Of a stretch of 64,000 nt of DNA, positions 48,388 to 60,300 are shown piece by piece. The position numbers and the translations under genes are program-made. The notes under the pieces were generated by a model that did not search any database, was not told the DNA's origin, and saw only the letters and a program-made list of their open reading frames with translations. This DNA comes from Alisma plantago-aquatica (taxonomy: Eukaryota; Streptophyta; Magnoliopsida; Alismatales; Alismataceae): assembly GCA_963693085.1 (NCBI GenBank), contig OY856409.1:1167311749-1167375748 (forward strand), written 5' to 3'. Each line of letters begins with the position of its first letter. Position 1 is the stretch's first letter.

Positions 48388-48770
48388 TTAAATATGACCA
48401 TTAGAAATATATATAGTAATGTATATATTGGGAGTTGGATGATGAGGTTGTTTCTCTCCTACGTCGCATTCAGCAAATCACTTATAGGAATGTTATGTTA
48501 CCATCATCAACTTCTTCTAATTGTCTTTAAGTCCTTAAGATTTGCCATACAAAAAGGATTAGCAACCCAATTTGTAGCTCGGGCCTCTACAAAGGCTTTT
48601 ATGTGATCTTAACCTTTGTACATTCTCAAAGTAATAACATATGGGAATAGATATGTAAAAGTTACTATATATATGTAAAAAAATAAAAAAAGCAAAAAGC
48701 CTAGGCTCCCTTTGGGAAAAAGGGACCACCTAGACAACTATGTTAATGTGACCCCAAAAGGCCTCCTCTC
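48388..48770. other. Intron stretch between hAT-like elements 5 and 6
   Basis: No supported gene. Near 48700-48742 a GCCTAGGC/CACCTAGACAACTATG segment resembles a transposon end. Confidence 0.4.
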
Positions 48771-49280
48771 TAAACCTATAAATGGATCGAATACGGAGTG
48801 GATATTGCTATATCCGAAATCTGAATCCGGAAAAAAAGATTCAATCTGGTATCCAATTTGATATCTGATGGATATCATATGATAACATCCGAATCCGATC
48901 TAATTGGACAATATCCGAATTCGGATAAATATTTGAATTCAGATAAATATTTGATCTGAATCAAAAACGTACATTTAATGTTAATAAATATATTATATAT
49001 AGAAAATATTGATATTAGATTAAATATGTATAATAAAATATCTATATTTTCATATTTCTATATATAAATAATGTATTTTGAATAATATATGTATATATTT
49101 CTCAAATTTGGATTTTTTCAGAGCGGATACAACAATATCCGATATTCGATCCGAAATTTTTGGATCTGAAATTCGATATCCGAAATCCAGTCTGAATTTT
49201 GTGGATATCGGATTTTTTTAAAACTTCGGACTTGAATCTGGATCGAATGTGCAGATTCTGGATATCCATTTACAGGTCTA
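48771..49280. mobile_element. hAT-like element 6, 510 bp
   Basis: Ends TAAACCTATAAATGGAT and (reversed) TAGACCTGTAAATGGAT. Flanking 8-mers CTCCTCTC (48763-48770) and CTCCTCTG (49281-49288) agree at 7 of 8. The subterminal parts are filled with GGATATCCG/TCCGAAT motifs. No ORF. Confidence 0.85.
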
Positions 49281-49597
49281 CTCCTCTGCCGTCAATTAAC
49301 TCCATACAACTCATTTTCCTCAACTAAGTCGTAAATTAGGCTAGCAACCCAACTATATGTTGGAGACGTCACATATAGTCCTATTACCATTTCACGTATA
49401 TCACATGTCCAGGAGGGTCAAAGTGAAATCGTACAAAAAGCACTCAAAACAGGTATATGAACCATTTTAGAGTGTGCAAACAATGAAATAGGTTTACTGA
49501 CAGCAACAGTAACATATTTCTACCTGTATATTTGTTATAGAAACATCAGATCATAAAGAACTAAAGAAGTATTTACTGGACCGGTCAAATTTCTTAC
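49281..49597 (-). other. Start of intron 2
   Basis: Ordinary AT-rich intron-like DNA downstream of the GTAAGA donor. Nothing else seen. Confidence 0.5.
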
Positions 49598-49819
49598 TTG
49601 AATGGACAAAAGATGTAAGAGCTTGTTCAGCACTCGCATGCGATGCACTGCATAACTACTATTTCCAGGAAGCTTGTTGACCCTCTCCAATTCAGCATGA
49701 ACTGTAGCCTTCTTTTCATCTAAAGAAACAGTTGTGGTATTAGTTATCTGAGAAGTCTCTTCATTGCCTTTCCTCTGAGCACTCGCTCCATAACTCCACT
49801 GCTCACTAATATTGTTCAT
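49598..49819 (-). CDS. Coding exon 1 of the 92-residue conserved plant protein
   Basis: 74 codons from ATG at 49819 to a phase-0 donor (GT at 49597-49596). It starts MNNISEQWSYGASAQRKGN, has a serine/threonine-rich linker, then an amphipathic helical core LERVNKLPGNSSYAVHRMRV and a leucine-rich helix LNKLLHLLSIQ. Past the donor the frame runs on for 20 residues of intron-like sequence. I recall similar short plant proteins of unknown function, but name none. No signal peptide, membrane segment or known catalytic motif is visible. The coding bias and splice signals differ clearly from the surrounding transposon debris. Confidence 0.72.
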
Positions 49820-49828
49820 TGCTGTGAT

Positions 49829-50803
49829 CTGGCAGAATGATCATTAGCAATGCTTCAGAAACCCAGCTAGAAGTATTCTAACAACTGGATGTTCACTTAG
49901 CATACAATCAGTTAAAGGACTGGAACCACAAATTCAAGCCAGCTTTTGATGAAGTATTATGTAAGGAATTTATATATTTTCTTTTTCTCCCTGTTTATTG
50001 GAATGAGAGAATGAAGAATTATATGCTCAAAGCTACATTACGTTTCATTGCAGCTTGCAATATCATTCTTGTCAAAAATTATGCTTTCATTGATATTCTC
50101 ATATGCGGCGATATGGCCAGATCTCCTAACCGCATACCGCTATGCAGTCCAATATGCGGCCCTGATAGCAAATGCGGTGCATATGCAGCCGTTTTTCATA
50201 TAGAAACTACATAAAATTAATTGTTACAGGTAAACGACATTGAACCATTTTTTCAAATAGGTAAACTTCTGGTCAAAATATAGACTAATGCATGCAAAAG
50301 CGTTTTTGGCTTCCAACGTTTAAAAGAGAAATTTAGCCCATCTAAGATAACATAAGAGATAATTGTCACCATTAATTGATTTGACACATCATGATCATAA
50401 AATTATGATAGTTAAATTGTCACAGGTAAACGACATCAAAAGGAAGAACAAAAGCGAAAGTATTTCAAAACCCATGGATCAACAGCTACAATAGGAAACT
50501 AAGCAACTGTCGATCATCTGCAGAAATAGATGCTACATGAATAAAGAAATGTGAGTAATGAACAAAGAGGATTGAGGAAGAGGATTCCGCTAAGAAGAGA
50601 GTAAGAGGGAAAAGGTGCGGGTGGAAAAAGGAGTAGCAGCAGAGAGAGGGAGAAGTACTATGGTTTAGGGAGAAGGAAGTAACGGACACAGGGAAGAGAT
50701 GGGGAAGATAAGAGTGTGACGGGGGAGGTAAAAATGGTGCAAGACAAATTCCACTACAAACAGGAAAGTCCAGGGAGGGAGAAACTGGAAGTAACAAGAT
50801 TAC
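49829..50803 (-). other. Intron 1 (5' UTR intron)
   Basis: 975 bp between donor GTAATC and acceptor CTGCCAG. At about 50100-50205 it has a GC-richer patch of ATGCGG/GCCGCAT motifs like the ends of hAT-like element 3, perhaps a relic. Confidence 0.5.
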
Positions 50804-50903
50804 CTGGTCCGTTGTGCCTACACCAGGAGAAGACGAGTGACCTCCCAGCCGTCGCGGCTGTCCTAAATTTGTTCGGGTTTCTGGGGAAAAGCAACGAACT
50901 ATA
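50804..50903 (-). other. 5' non-coding exon of the conserved gene
   Basis: GC-richer sequence than its surroundings, ending in CCAG|GTAATC. The donor pairs with the acceptor at 49829-49830 just nine bases upstream of the start codon. The first tRNA-Arg gene starts 44 bp beyond, in the opposite direction. Confidence 0.5.
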
Positions 50904-50946
50904 ACGTGAAGATTAAAATTAATACAATGCGAAACACTGAACGTAT

Positions 50947-51020
50947 GACCGCATAGCGCAGTGGATTAGCGCGTTTGACTTCGGATCAAAAGGTCGTGGG
51001 TTCGACTCCCACTGTGGTCG
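50947..51020 (+). tRNA. tRNA-Arg (TCG), copy 1
   Basis: 74 nt folding into a full cloverleaf: acceptor GACCGCA/TGTGGTC, D stem GCGC/GCGC, anticodon stem TTTGA/TCAAA with loop CTTCGGA (anticodon TCG at 50981-50983), T stem GTGGG/CCCAC with TTCGACT loop. No intron and no encoded CCA, as in nuclear genes. A T6 Pol III terminator follows at 51025-51030. It decodes CGA arginine codons. Confidence 0.96.
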
Positions 51021-51024
51021 AATG

Positions 51025-51030
51025 TTTTTT
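51025..51030 (+). terminator. Pol III terminator of tRNA copy 1
   Basis: TTTTTT five bases after the tRNA 3' end. Copies 2 and 3 have T7 at 51206-51212 and T5 at 51389-51393. Confidence 0.8.
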
Positions 51031-51127
51031 AATTGAAACATTAATAATCAGAGTAAGATAGAACAGAACAAAGAGAAATACGAAATGGAATTTTTATATA
51101 GCTAGTTTCCAAATTGTAAGAACGTAC

Positions 51128-51201
51128 GACCGCATAGCGCAGTGGATTAGCGCGTTTGACTTCGGATCAAAAGGTCGTGGGTTCGACTCCCACTGTGGTC
51201 G
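51128..51201 (+). tRNA. tRNA-Arg (TCG), copy 2
   Basis: Sequence identical to copy 1, 181 bp downstream. The spacer between them is nearly the same as the spacer between copies 2 and 3. Confidence 0.96.
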
Positions 51202-51309
51202 AATGTTTTTTTAATTAAAACATTAATAATCAGAGTAAGATAGAACAGAACAAAGAGAAATACGAAATGGAATTTTTATATAGCTAGTTTCCAAATTGTA
51301 AGAACGTAC

Positions 51310-51383
51310 GACCGCATAGCGCAGTGGATTAGCGCGTTTGACTTCGGATCAAAAGGTCGTGGGTTCGACTTCCACTGTGGTCA
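51310..51383 (+). tRNA. tRNA-Arg (TCG), copy 3
   Basis: Two differences from copies 1 and 2: C to T in the T stem (a G-U wobble remains) and discriminator base A in place of G. It should still fold. The satellite array starts directly behind it. Confidence 0.92.
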
Positions 51384-51389
51384 ATTGAT

Positions 51390-54300
51390 TTTTAATTAAA
51401 ACATTAATAATCAGAGTAAGACGGAACAAAGAGAAATACGAAATGGAATTTTGTATAGAGTTAGTTTCCAAATTGTATTTTTATTTGGATAAGTTATGTT
51501 CCGATCAACAAGTCAATTACCTCTCACATCCTTTGACAAAAGACTATTCATCAACTTCACAAGACAGCAAAAGAAAGGTGATAATCAAAATGATGTTTTC
51601 AACGAATAAGAGTTGATAATAGAGCATATAACTATATGTGTATGCCCCTATGTAGCAGTCATAACAAAGTTCTCATGTCATTAATATTAAGATGCAATAA
51701 AATCGCATAGACCATCGGAAACACAAATCGGCAAATCTTCCATATGGACAACTTTTCTACTTGGAAATCTTTGCATGTGATAGATGGATTGCAAGTGAGT
51801 GAAAATTGAGCATGAAAAATATAATTATTTTATTTTATGGAAAGATCATTCAGAAACTAATTAACAACAATCAAAAGATAGATAAGAGTCAATAAAAATA
51901 TCATCCAACATGTTATAGATTGAAATGTGTTATATTAAAACTCAAGTTAGTTTTTGCATGAAATTAAAACTCAAACTAGTTGTAAACCTTTATGAAATGA
52001 TATTACATTCTATTCATATGTGTTCACAACATCATGTGGATTCATTCACTTCAATAATCATACAATGGTAAGTGAGAGTTCCAATGTGCAAGATACAAAA
52101 GTTTTAGTGGCAATGAAGCCAAATAGCCATTTGGATGTGCCAATATATTATTTCACTTTATAGAAAGTTGAGGTGACAATGAAGACAACGGTTAAGTTAT
52201 TTCTCAAAGACTTCAAAACATATATACATCTTTCCCACATAAAAGATTGGGAAGCATAGTAAACCATAAAAGATGTTACACAAAGAAAGTAAAAGAGTGG
52301 GTCATCTATATACAATACTTTCACAACGGTAAACAAAGAAAGAAAAACTCTTAAACTAGTCTAGATACATAGTTGGTTCCAAGTGAGGCTCACATACTAG
52401 TGAATAAGAATATTCTCAGTTGGTGAAGATAATGGAAAAGGATCTTGATGTCTAAGGTATATTTGTGTTTTATTATATTTTTTGCATTCTTCCACAACAT
52501 AAACTATTTAACTAATATGTCATTTTATTATATGTATAGTGTATAGATCAAGATTCAAGTGATGGGTGTAAAATAGTGTATCCACAACAACATTGCCATC
52601 CCAATAAAATGGTGAATTAATGTAGCTATATGGAACAAACAATCCACAAAGAAATAAGTCTTGATACTCAATGTCATCCTAAATCAAGAGAAACCAATTC
52701 TCAATGGAAAAAATATGTTAAAAAGAGAAATCCTAAACACAGCGGTAAACCTGACCAAGTAAAAATCGTATAAGAAGGCTTTAGGTAAGGTATAACAACC
52801 TTGATCTTTCTCACTCTTTCAATTATGCACATCTAGACTCATAAGATGCTCAATTGTACTCAACAATTCCCTCGTCCTCGATTGGATGGGTTTGAGTCAC
52901 ATTACGCTTAATAAACATTTTAGATGTGATTAAAGGACACATTGAGTTTAATTAAAACATTAATAATCAGAGTAAGACGGAACAAAGAGAAATACGAAAT
53001 GGAATTTTGTATAGAGCTAGTTTCCTAATTGTATTTTTATTTGAATAAGTTATGTTCCCTTATCGATCAACAAGTCTATCACCTCTCACATCCTTTATAA
53101 AAAGACTATTCATCAACTTTTCTTTAACTCATTAACTTCGCAAGACGGCAAAAGAAAGCTGATAATCAAAATGATGTTTTCAAAGAAAAAGAGTTGATAA
53201 ATAGAGTATATAACTATATGAGTATGCCCCTACATAGAAGTCATAACAAAATCCTCATGTCATTAATATTAAGATGCAATAAAATCGCATAGACCATCGG
53301 AAACACAAATCGGCAAATCGTCTATATGGACAACTTTTCTACTTGGGAATCTTTGCATGTGAAAGACGGATTGCAAGTGAGTGAAAATTGAGCATGAAAA
53401 ATATAATTATTTTATTTTATGGAAAGATCATGCAAAAACTAATTAAAAACAATGAAAAGCTAGATAAAGAGTCAATAAAAATATCATCCAACATGTTATA
53501 GATTGAAATGTGTTATATTAAAACTCAAGTTAGTTTTTGGATGAAATTAAACTCAAACTAGTTGTAAACCTTTATGAAATGATATTACATTCCATTCATA
53601 TGTGTTCACAACATCATGGGGATTCATTCATTTCAATAATCATACAATGGTAAGTGCGAGTTCCAATGTGCAAGATATAAAGTTTTTGGTGGCAATGAAG
53701 CCAAAGAGTCATTTGGATGTGCCAATATATTATTTCACCTTATAGAAAGTTGAGGTGACAATGAAGACAATTGTAAAGTTATTTTTTAGACTTGAAAACA
53801 TATATACATCTTTCCCACATAAAAGATTGGGAAGCAAAGTAAACCATAAAAGATATTACACAAAGAAAGTAAAAGAGTGGGTCATCTATATACAATACTT
53901 TCACAACGGTAAAGAAGAAAGAAAAACTCTTAAATAAGTCTAGATGCATAATTGGTTCCAAGTAAGGCTCACATACTAGTGAATAAGAACAGTCTCAGTT
54001 GGTGAAGATAATGGAAAAGGATTTTTATGTCTAAGGTATATTTGTGTTTTATTATATTTTTTGCATTCTTCCACAACATAAACTATTTAACTAATAAGTC
54101 ATTTTATTATATGTATAATGTATAGATCAAGATTCAACTTATGGGTGTAAAATGGTGTATCTACAACAACATTGCCATCTCAATAAAATGGTGAATTAAT
54201 GTAGCTATATGGAACAAACAATCCACAAAGAAATAAGTCTTGATATTCAATGTCATCCTAGATCAAGAGAAACCAATTCTCAATGGAAAAAATATTTTAG

Positions 54301-57300
54301 AAAGAGAAATCCTAAACACAGTGGTGTACTAACCAAGGAGAAATCGTATAAGAAGGCTTTAGGTAAGGTGTAACAACCTTAATGTTTCTCACTCTTTCAA
54401 TAATGCACATCTAGACTCATAAGATGCTCAATTGTATTCAACAATTCCCTCACCCTCGATTGGATGGCTTTGAGTCACATTACGCTTAGTAAATATTTTG
54501 GATGTGATTAAAGGACACATTGAGTTTAATTAAAAAATTAATAATCAAAGTAAGACGGAACAAAGAGAAATACAAAATGGAATTTTTTATAGAGCTAGTA
54601 CTCAAATTGTATTTTTATTTGAATAAGTTATGTTCCCTAATTGATCAACAAGTCAATTACCTCTCACATCCTTCAACAAAAGACTATTCCTCACTTCACT
54701 TTAACAAAGACTATTAATCAACTTTGCAAGACAACAAAAGAAAGGTGATAATCAAAATTATGTTTCCAAAAGAAAAAGAGTTGATAAATAGAGTATATAA
54801 CTATATGAGTATGCCCCTACATAGAAGTCATAACAAAATTCTCATGTCATTAATATTAAGATGCAATAAAATCGCATAGACCATTGGAAACACAAATCGA
54901 CAAATCTTCTATATGGACAATTTTTCTACTTGGGAATCTTTGCATGTGATAGATGGATTGCAAGTGAGTGAAAATTGGCATGAAAAATATAATTATTTTA
55001 TTTTATGGAAAGATCATGCAGAAACTAATTAACAACAATGAAAAGCTAGATAAAGAGTCAATAAAAATATCATCCAACATGTTATAGATTGAAATGTGTT
55101 ATATTAAAACTCAAGTTAGTTTTTGGATGAAATTAAAACTCAAACTAGTTGTAAACCTTTATGAAATGATATTACATTCTATTCGTATGTGTTCACAACA
55201 TCATGGGGATTCATTCATTTCAATAATCATACAATGGTAAGTGTGAGTTCCAATGTGCAAGATATAAAGTTTTTGGTGGCAATGAAGCCAAAGAGTCATT
55301 TGGATGTGCCAATATATTATTTCACCTTATAGAAAGTTGAGGTGACAATGAAGACAATTCTTAAGTTATTTCTCATCGACTTGAAAACGTATATACATCT
55401 TTCCCACATAAAAGATTGGGAAGCAAAGTAAACCATAAAAGATATTACACAAAGAAAGTAAAAGAATGGGTCATCTATATACAATACTTGCACAACGGTA
55501 AAGAAAGAAAGAAAAACTCTTAAATAAGTCTAGATGGATAGTTGGTTCCAAGTGAGTCTCACATACTAGTGAATAAGAACAATCTCAGTTGGTGAAGATA
55601 ATGGAAAAGGATTTTGAGGTCTAAGGTATATTTGTTTTTATAATATTTTTTGCATTCTTCCACAACATAAACTATTTAACTAATATGTCATTTTATTATA
55701 TATATAATGTATATATCAAGATTCAACTGATGGGTGCAAAATGGTGTATCTACAGCAACATTGTCATCCCAATAAAATGGTGAATTAATGTAGCTATATG
55801 GAACAAACAATCCACAAAGAAATAAGTCTTGATATTCAATGTCATCCTAAATCAAGAGAAACCAATTCTCAATGGAAAAAATATTTTAGAAAGAGAAATC
55901 TTAAACATAGTGGTGTACCTGACCAAGGAGAAATCGTATAAGAAGGCTTTAGGTAAGGTGTAACAACCTTGATGTTTCTCACTCTTTCAATTATGCACAT
56001 CTAGACTCATAAGATGCTCAATTGTATTCAACAACTCCCTTGCCCTCAATTGATGAATTTGAGTCACTTTACGCTTAATAAAAGTTTTGTACGTGATTAA
56101 AGGACACATTGAGCTTAATTAAAACATCAATATTCAGAGTAAGACAGAACAAAGAGAAATACGAAATGGAATTTTGTATAGAGCTAGTTTCCAAATTGTA
56201 TTTTTATTTGAATAAGTTATGTTCCCTAATTGATCAACAAGTCATTTACCTCTCACATCCTTTAACAAAAGACTATTCATCAACTTTGCTTTAACAAAGA
56301 CTATTCATCAACTTCACAAGACAGTAAAAGAAAGGTGATAATCAAAATGATGTTTTCAAAGTAAAAGAGTTGATAAATAGAGTATATAACTATATGAGTA
56401 TGCCCCTACATAGAAGTCATAACAAAGTTTTCATGTCATTAATATTAATATGCAATAAAATCACATATACCATTGGAAACACAAATCGGCAAATCTTGTA
56501 TATGGACAACTTTTCTACTTAGAAATCTTTGCATGTGATAGATGGATTGCAAGTGAGTGAAAGTTGAGCATGAAAAATATAATTATTTTATTTTAAGGAA
56601 AGATCATGCAGAAACTAATTAATAACAATGAAAAGCTAGACAAAGAGTCAATAAAAATATCATCCAACATGTTATAGATTGAAATGTGTTATATTAAAAC
56701 TCAAGTTAGTTTTTGGATGAAATTAAAACTGAAACTAGTTGTAACCTTTATGAAATGATATTACATTCTATTCGCATGTGTTCACAACATCATGGGGATT
56801 CATTCATTTAAATAATCATACAATGGTAAGTGTCAGTTCCAATGTGCAAGATATAAAGTTTTGGTGGCAATGAAGCCAAAGAGTCATTTGGATGTGCCAA
56901 TATATTATTTCACCTTATAGAAAGTCGAGATGACAATGAAGAAAATTGTTAAGTTATTTCTCATATACTTGCAAACATGTATACATCTTTCCCACATAAA
57001 AGATTTGGAAGCAAAGTAAACCATAAAAGATATTACAAAAAGAAAGTAAAAGAGTGGGTCATCTATATACAATACTTTCACAAAGGTAAAGAAAGAAAGA
57101 AAAACTCTTAAATAAGTCTAGATGCATAGTTGGTTCCAAGTGAGGCTCACATACTAGTGAATAAGAACAATCTCAGTTGGTGAAGATAATGGAAAAGGAT
57201 TTTGATGTCTAAGGTATATTTTTGTTTTATTATATTTTTAGCATTCTTCCATAACATAAACTATTTATATAATATGTCATTTTATTATCTGTATGATGTA

Positions 57301-60300
57301 TAGATCAAGATTCAAATGATGGTTGTAAAATGATGTATCTACAACAACACTGCCATCCTAATAAAATGGTGAATTAATGTAGCTATATGGAACAAACAAT
57401 CCACAAAGAAATAAGTCTTGATATTCAATGTCATCCTAAATCAAGAGAAACCAATTCTCAATGGAAAAAATATTTTAGAAAGATAAATCCTAACCACAGT
57501 GTTGTACCTGACCAAGGAGAAATCGTATAACAAGCTTTAGGTAAGGTGTAACAACCTTAATGTTTCTCACTCTTTCAAGTATGCACATCTAGACTCATAA
57601 GATGCTCAATTATATTCAACAATTCCCTTGCCCTCGATTGGATGGCTTTGAGTCACATTATGCTTAAAAAACATTTTGGATGTGATTAAAGGACACATCG
57701 AGTTTAATAAAAACATTAATAATCAGAGTAAGACGGAACAAAAAGAAATATGAAATGGAATTTTGTATAGAGCTAGTTTCCAAATTGTATTTTTATTTGA
57801 ATAAGTTATGTTCCCTAATCGATCAACAAGTCAATTACCTCCCACATCCTTTAACAAAAGGCTATTCATCAACTTCGCTTTAATAAAGACTATTCATCAA
57901 CTTCGCAAGACAGAAAAAGAAAGGTGATAATCAAAATGATGTTTTCAAAGAAAAAGAGTTGATAAATAGAGTATATAACTATATGAGTATGCCCCTACAT
58001 AGAAGTCATAACAAAATTCTCATGTCATTAATATTAAGATGCAATAAAATTGCATAGACCATTGGAAACACAAATCGACAAATCTTCTATATGGACAACT
58101 TTTCTACTTGGGAATCTTTGCATGTGATAGATGGATTGCAAGTGAGTGAAAATTGAGCATGAAAAATATAATTATTTTATTTTATGGAAAGATCATGCAG
58201 AAACTAATTAACAATAATGAAAAGCTATATAAAGAGTCAATAAAAATATCATCCAACATGTTATAGATTGAAATGTGTTATATTAAAACTCAAGTTAGTT
58301 TTTGGATGAAATTAAAACTGAAACTAGTTGTAACCTTTATGAAATGATATTACATTCTATTCGCATGTGTTCACAACATCATGGGGATTCATTCATTTCA
58401 ATAATCATACAATGGTAAGTGTCAGTTCCAATGTGCAAGATATAAAGTTTTGGTTGCAATGAAGCCAAAGAGTCATTTGTATGTGCCAATATATTATTTC
58501 ACCTTATAGAAAGTTGAGATGACAATGAAGACAATTGTTAAGTTATTTCTCATATACTTGCAAACATGTATACATCTTTCCCACATAAAAGATTGGGAAG
58601 CAAAGTAAACCATAAAAGATATTACACAAAGAAAGTAAAAGAGTGGGTCATCTATATACAATACTTTCACAACAGTAAAGAAAGAAAGAAAAAACTCTTA
58701 AATAAGTCTAGATGCATAGTTGGTTCCAAGTGAGGCTCACATACTAGTGAATAAGAACAGTCTCAGTTGGTGAAGATAATGGAAAAGGATTTTGATGTCT
58801 AAGGTATATTTTTGTTTTATTATATTTTTAGCATTCTTCCATAACATAAACTATTTATATAATATGTCATTTTATTATCTATATAATGTATAGATCAAGA
58901 TTCAACTAATGGTTGTAAAATGATGTATCTACAACAACACTGCCATCCCAATAAAATGGTGAATTAATGTAGCTATATGGAACAAACAATCCACAAAGAA
59001 ATAAGTCTTGATATTCAATGTCATCCTAAATCAAGAGAAACCAATTCTCAATGGAAAAAATATTTTAGAAAGAGAAATCCTAAACACAGTGGTGTACCTA
59101 ACCAAGGAGAAATTGTATAAGAAGGCTTTAGGTATGGTGTAACAACATTGATGTTTCTCACTCTTTCAATTATGCACATCTAGACTCATAAGATGCTCAA
59201 TTGTATTCAACAACTCCCTCGCCCTCAATTGATGGATTTGAGTCACATTACGCTTAATAAACATTTTGTATATGACACATTGAGCTTAATTAAAACATTA
59301 ATAATCAGAGTAAGACGGAACAAAGAGAAATACGAAATGGAATTTTGCATAGAGCTAGTTTCCAAATTGTATTTTTGTTTGAATAAGTTATGTTCCCTAA
59401 TCGATCAACAAGTCATTTATCTCTCACATCTTTTAACAAAAGACTATTCATCAACTTTGCTTTAACAAAGACTATTCATCAACTTCACAAGATAGCAAAA
59501 GAAAGGTGATAATCAAAATGATGTTTTCAAAGTAAAAGATTTGATAAATAGAGTATATAACTATATGAGTATGCCCCTACATAGAAGTCATAAAAAAATT
59601 CTCATTTTGTTAATATTAATATGCAATAAAATCGCATAGACCATTGGAAGCATAAATAAGCAAATCTTGTATATGGACAACTTTTCTACTTGAAAATCTT
59701 TGCATGTGATAGATGGATTGCAAGTGAGTGAAAATTGAGCATGAAAAATATAATTATTTTATTTTATGGAAAAATCATGTAGAAACTAATTAACAACAAT
59801 GAAAAACAAGATAAAGAGTCAATAAAAATATCATCCAACATGTTATAGATTGAAATGTGTTATATTAATACTCAACTTAGTTTTTGGATGAAATTAAAAC
59901 TGAAACTAGTTGTAAACCTTTATGAAATGATATTACATTCTATTCATATGCGTTCACAACATCATGGGGATTCATTCATTTCAATAATCATACGATGGTA
60001 AGTGAGAATTCCAATGTGCAAGTTACAAAGTTTTTGGTGGCAATGAAGCCAAAGAGTCATTTGGATGTGCCAATTTATTTTTTCAGTTTGGAGAAAGTTG
60101 AGGTGAGAATGAAGACAACTGTTAAGTTATTTCTCATAGACTTGAAAACATATATACATCTTTCCCACATAAAAGATTGGGAAGCAAAGTAAACCATAAA
60201 AGATATTACACAAAGAAAGTAAAAGAGTGGGTCATCTATATACAATACTTTCACAACGGTGAAAAAAGAAAGAAAAACTCTTAAATAAGTCTAGATGCAT

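Larger units (their letters stand above)
36706..50903 (-). other. Gene span of a small conserved plant protein with a transposon-filled intron
   Basis: I reconstruct three exons. A 5' non-coding exon ends at 50804 (CCAG|GTAATC donor). Exon 2 is 49598-49828 (acceptor CTGCCAG, donor CAA|GTAAGA), and the last coding exon starts at 36762 (acceptor CTTGCAG). Intron 1 is 975 bp; intron 2 is 12,835 bp and holds nearly all the small transposons of the window. The two coding exons join in phase 0 to give 92 residues. The transcription start is unknown; 50903 is only the limit of the convincing 5' exon sequence. Confidence 0.65.
50947..51403 (+). repeat. 181-182 bp tRNA-containing tandem repeat
   Basis: Units consist of one tRNA-Arg gene plus a ~107-bp spacer. 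The spacer TTAATTAAAACATTAATAATC...TTTCCAAATTGTA is the head of the 1.58-kb satellite monomer; it breaks off to a short AGAACGTAC leader before the next tRNA. Confidence 0.92.

Noticed and set aside
50947..51383. Organelle-derived tRNA genes
   Set aside because: Neighbouring sequence is nuclear satellite and gene DNA. The tRNA-Arg(TCG) genes have Pol III T-run terminators and A/B-box type nuclear structure.
59193..59465. 90-codon ORF in satellite monomers (also near 56109 and 54520)
   Set aside because: The frame is broken in other monomers and spans monomer junctions, as expected by chance.
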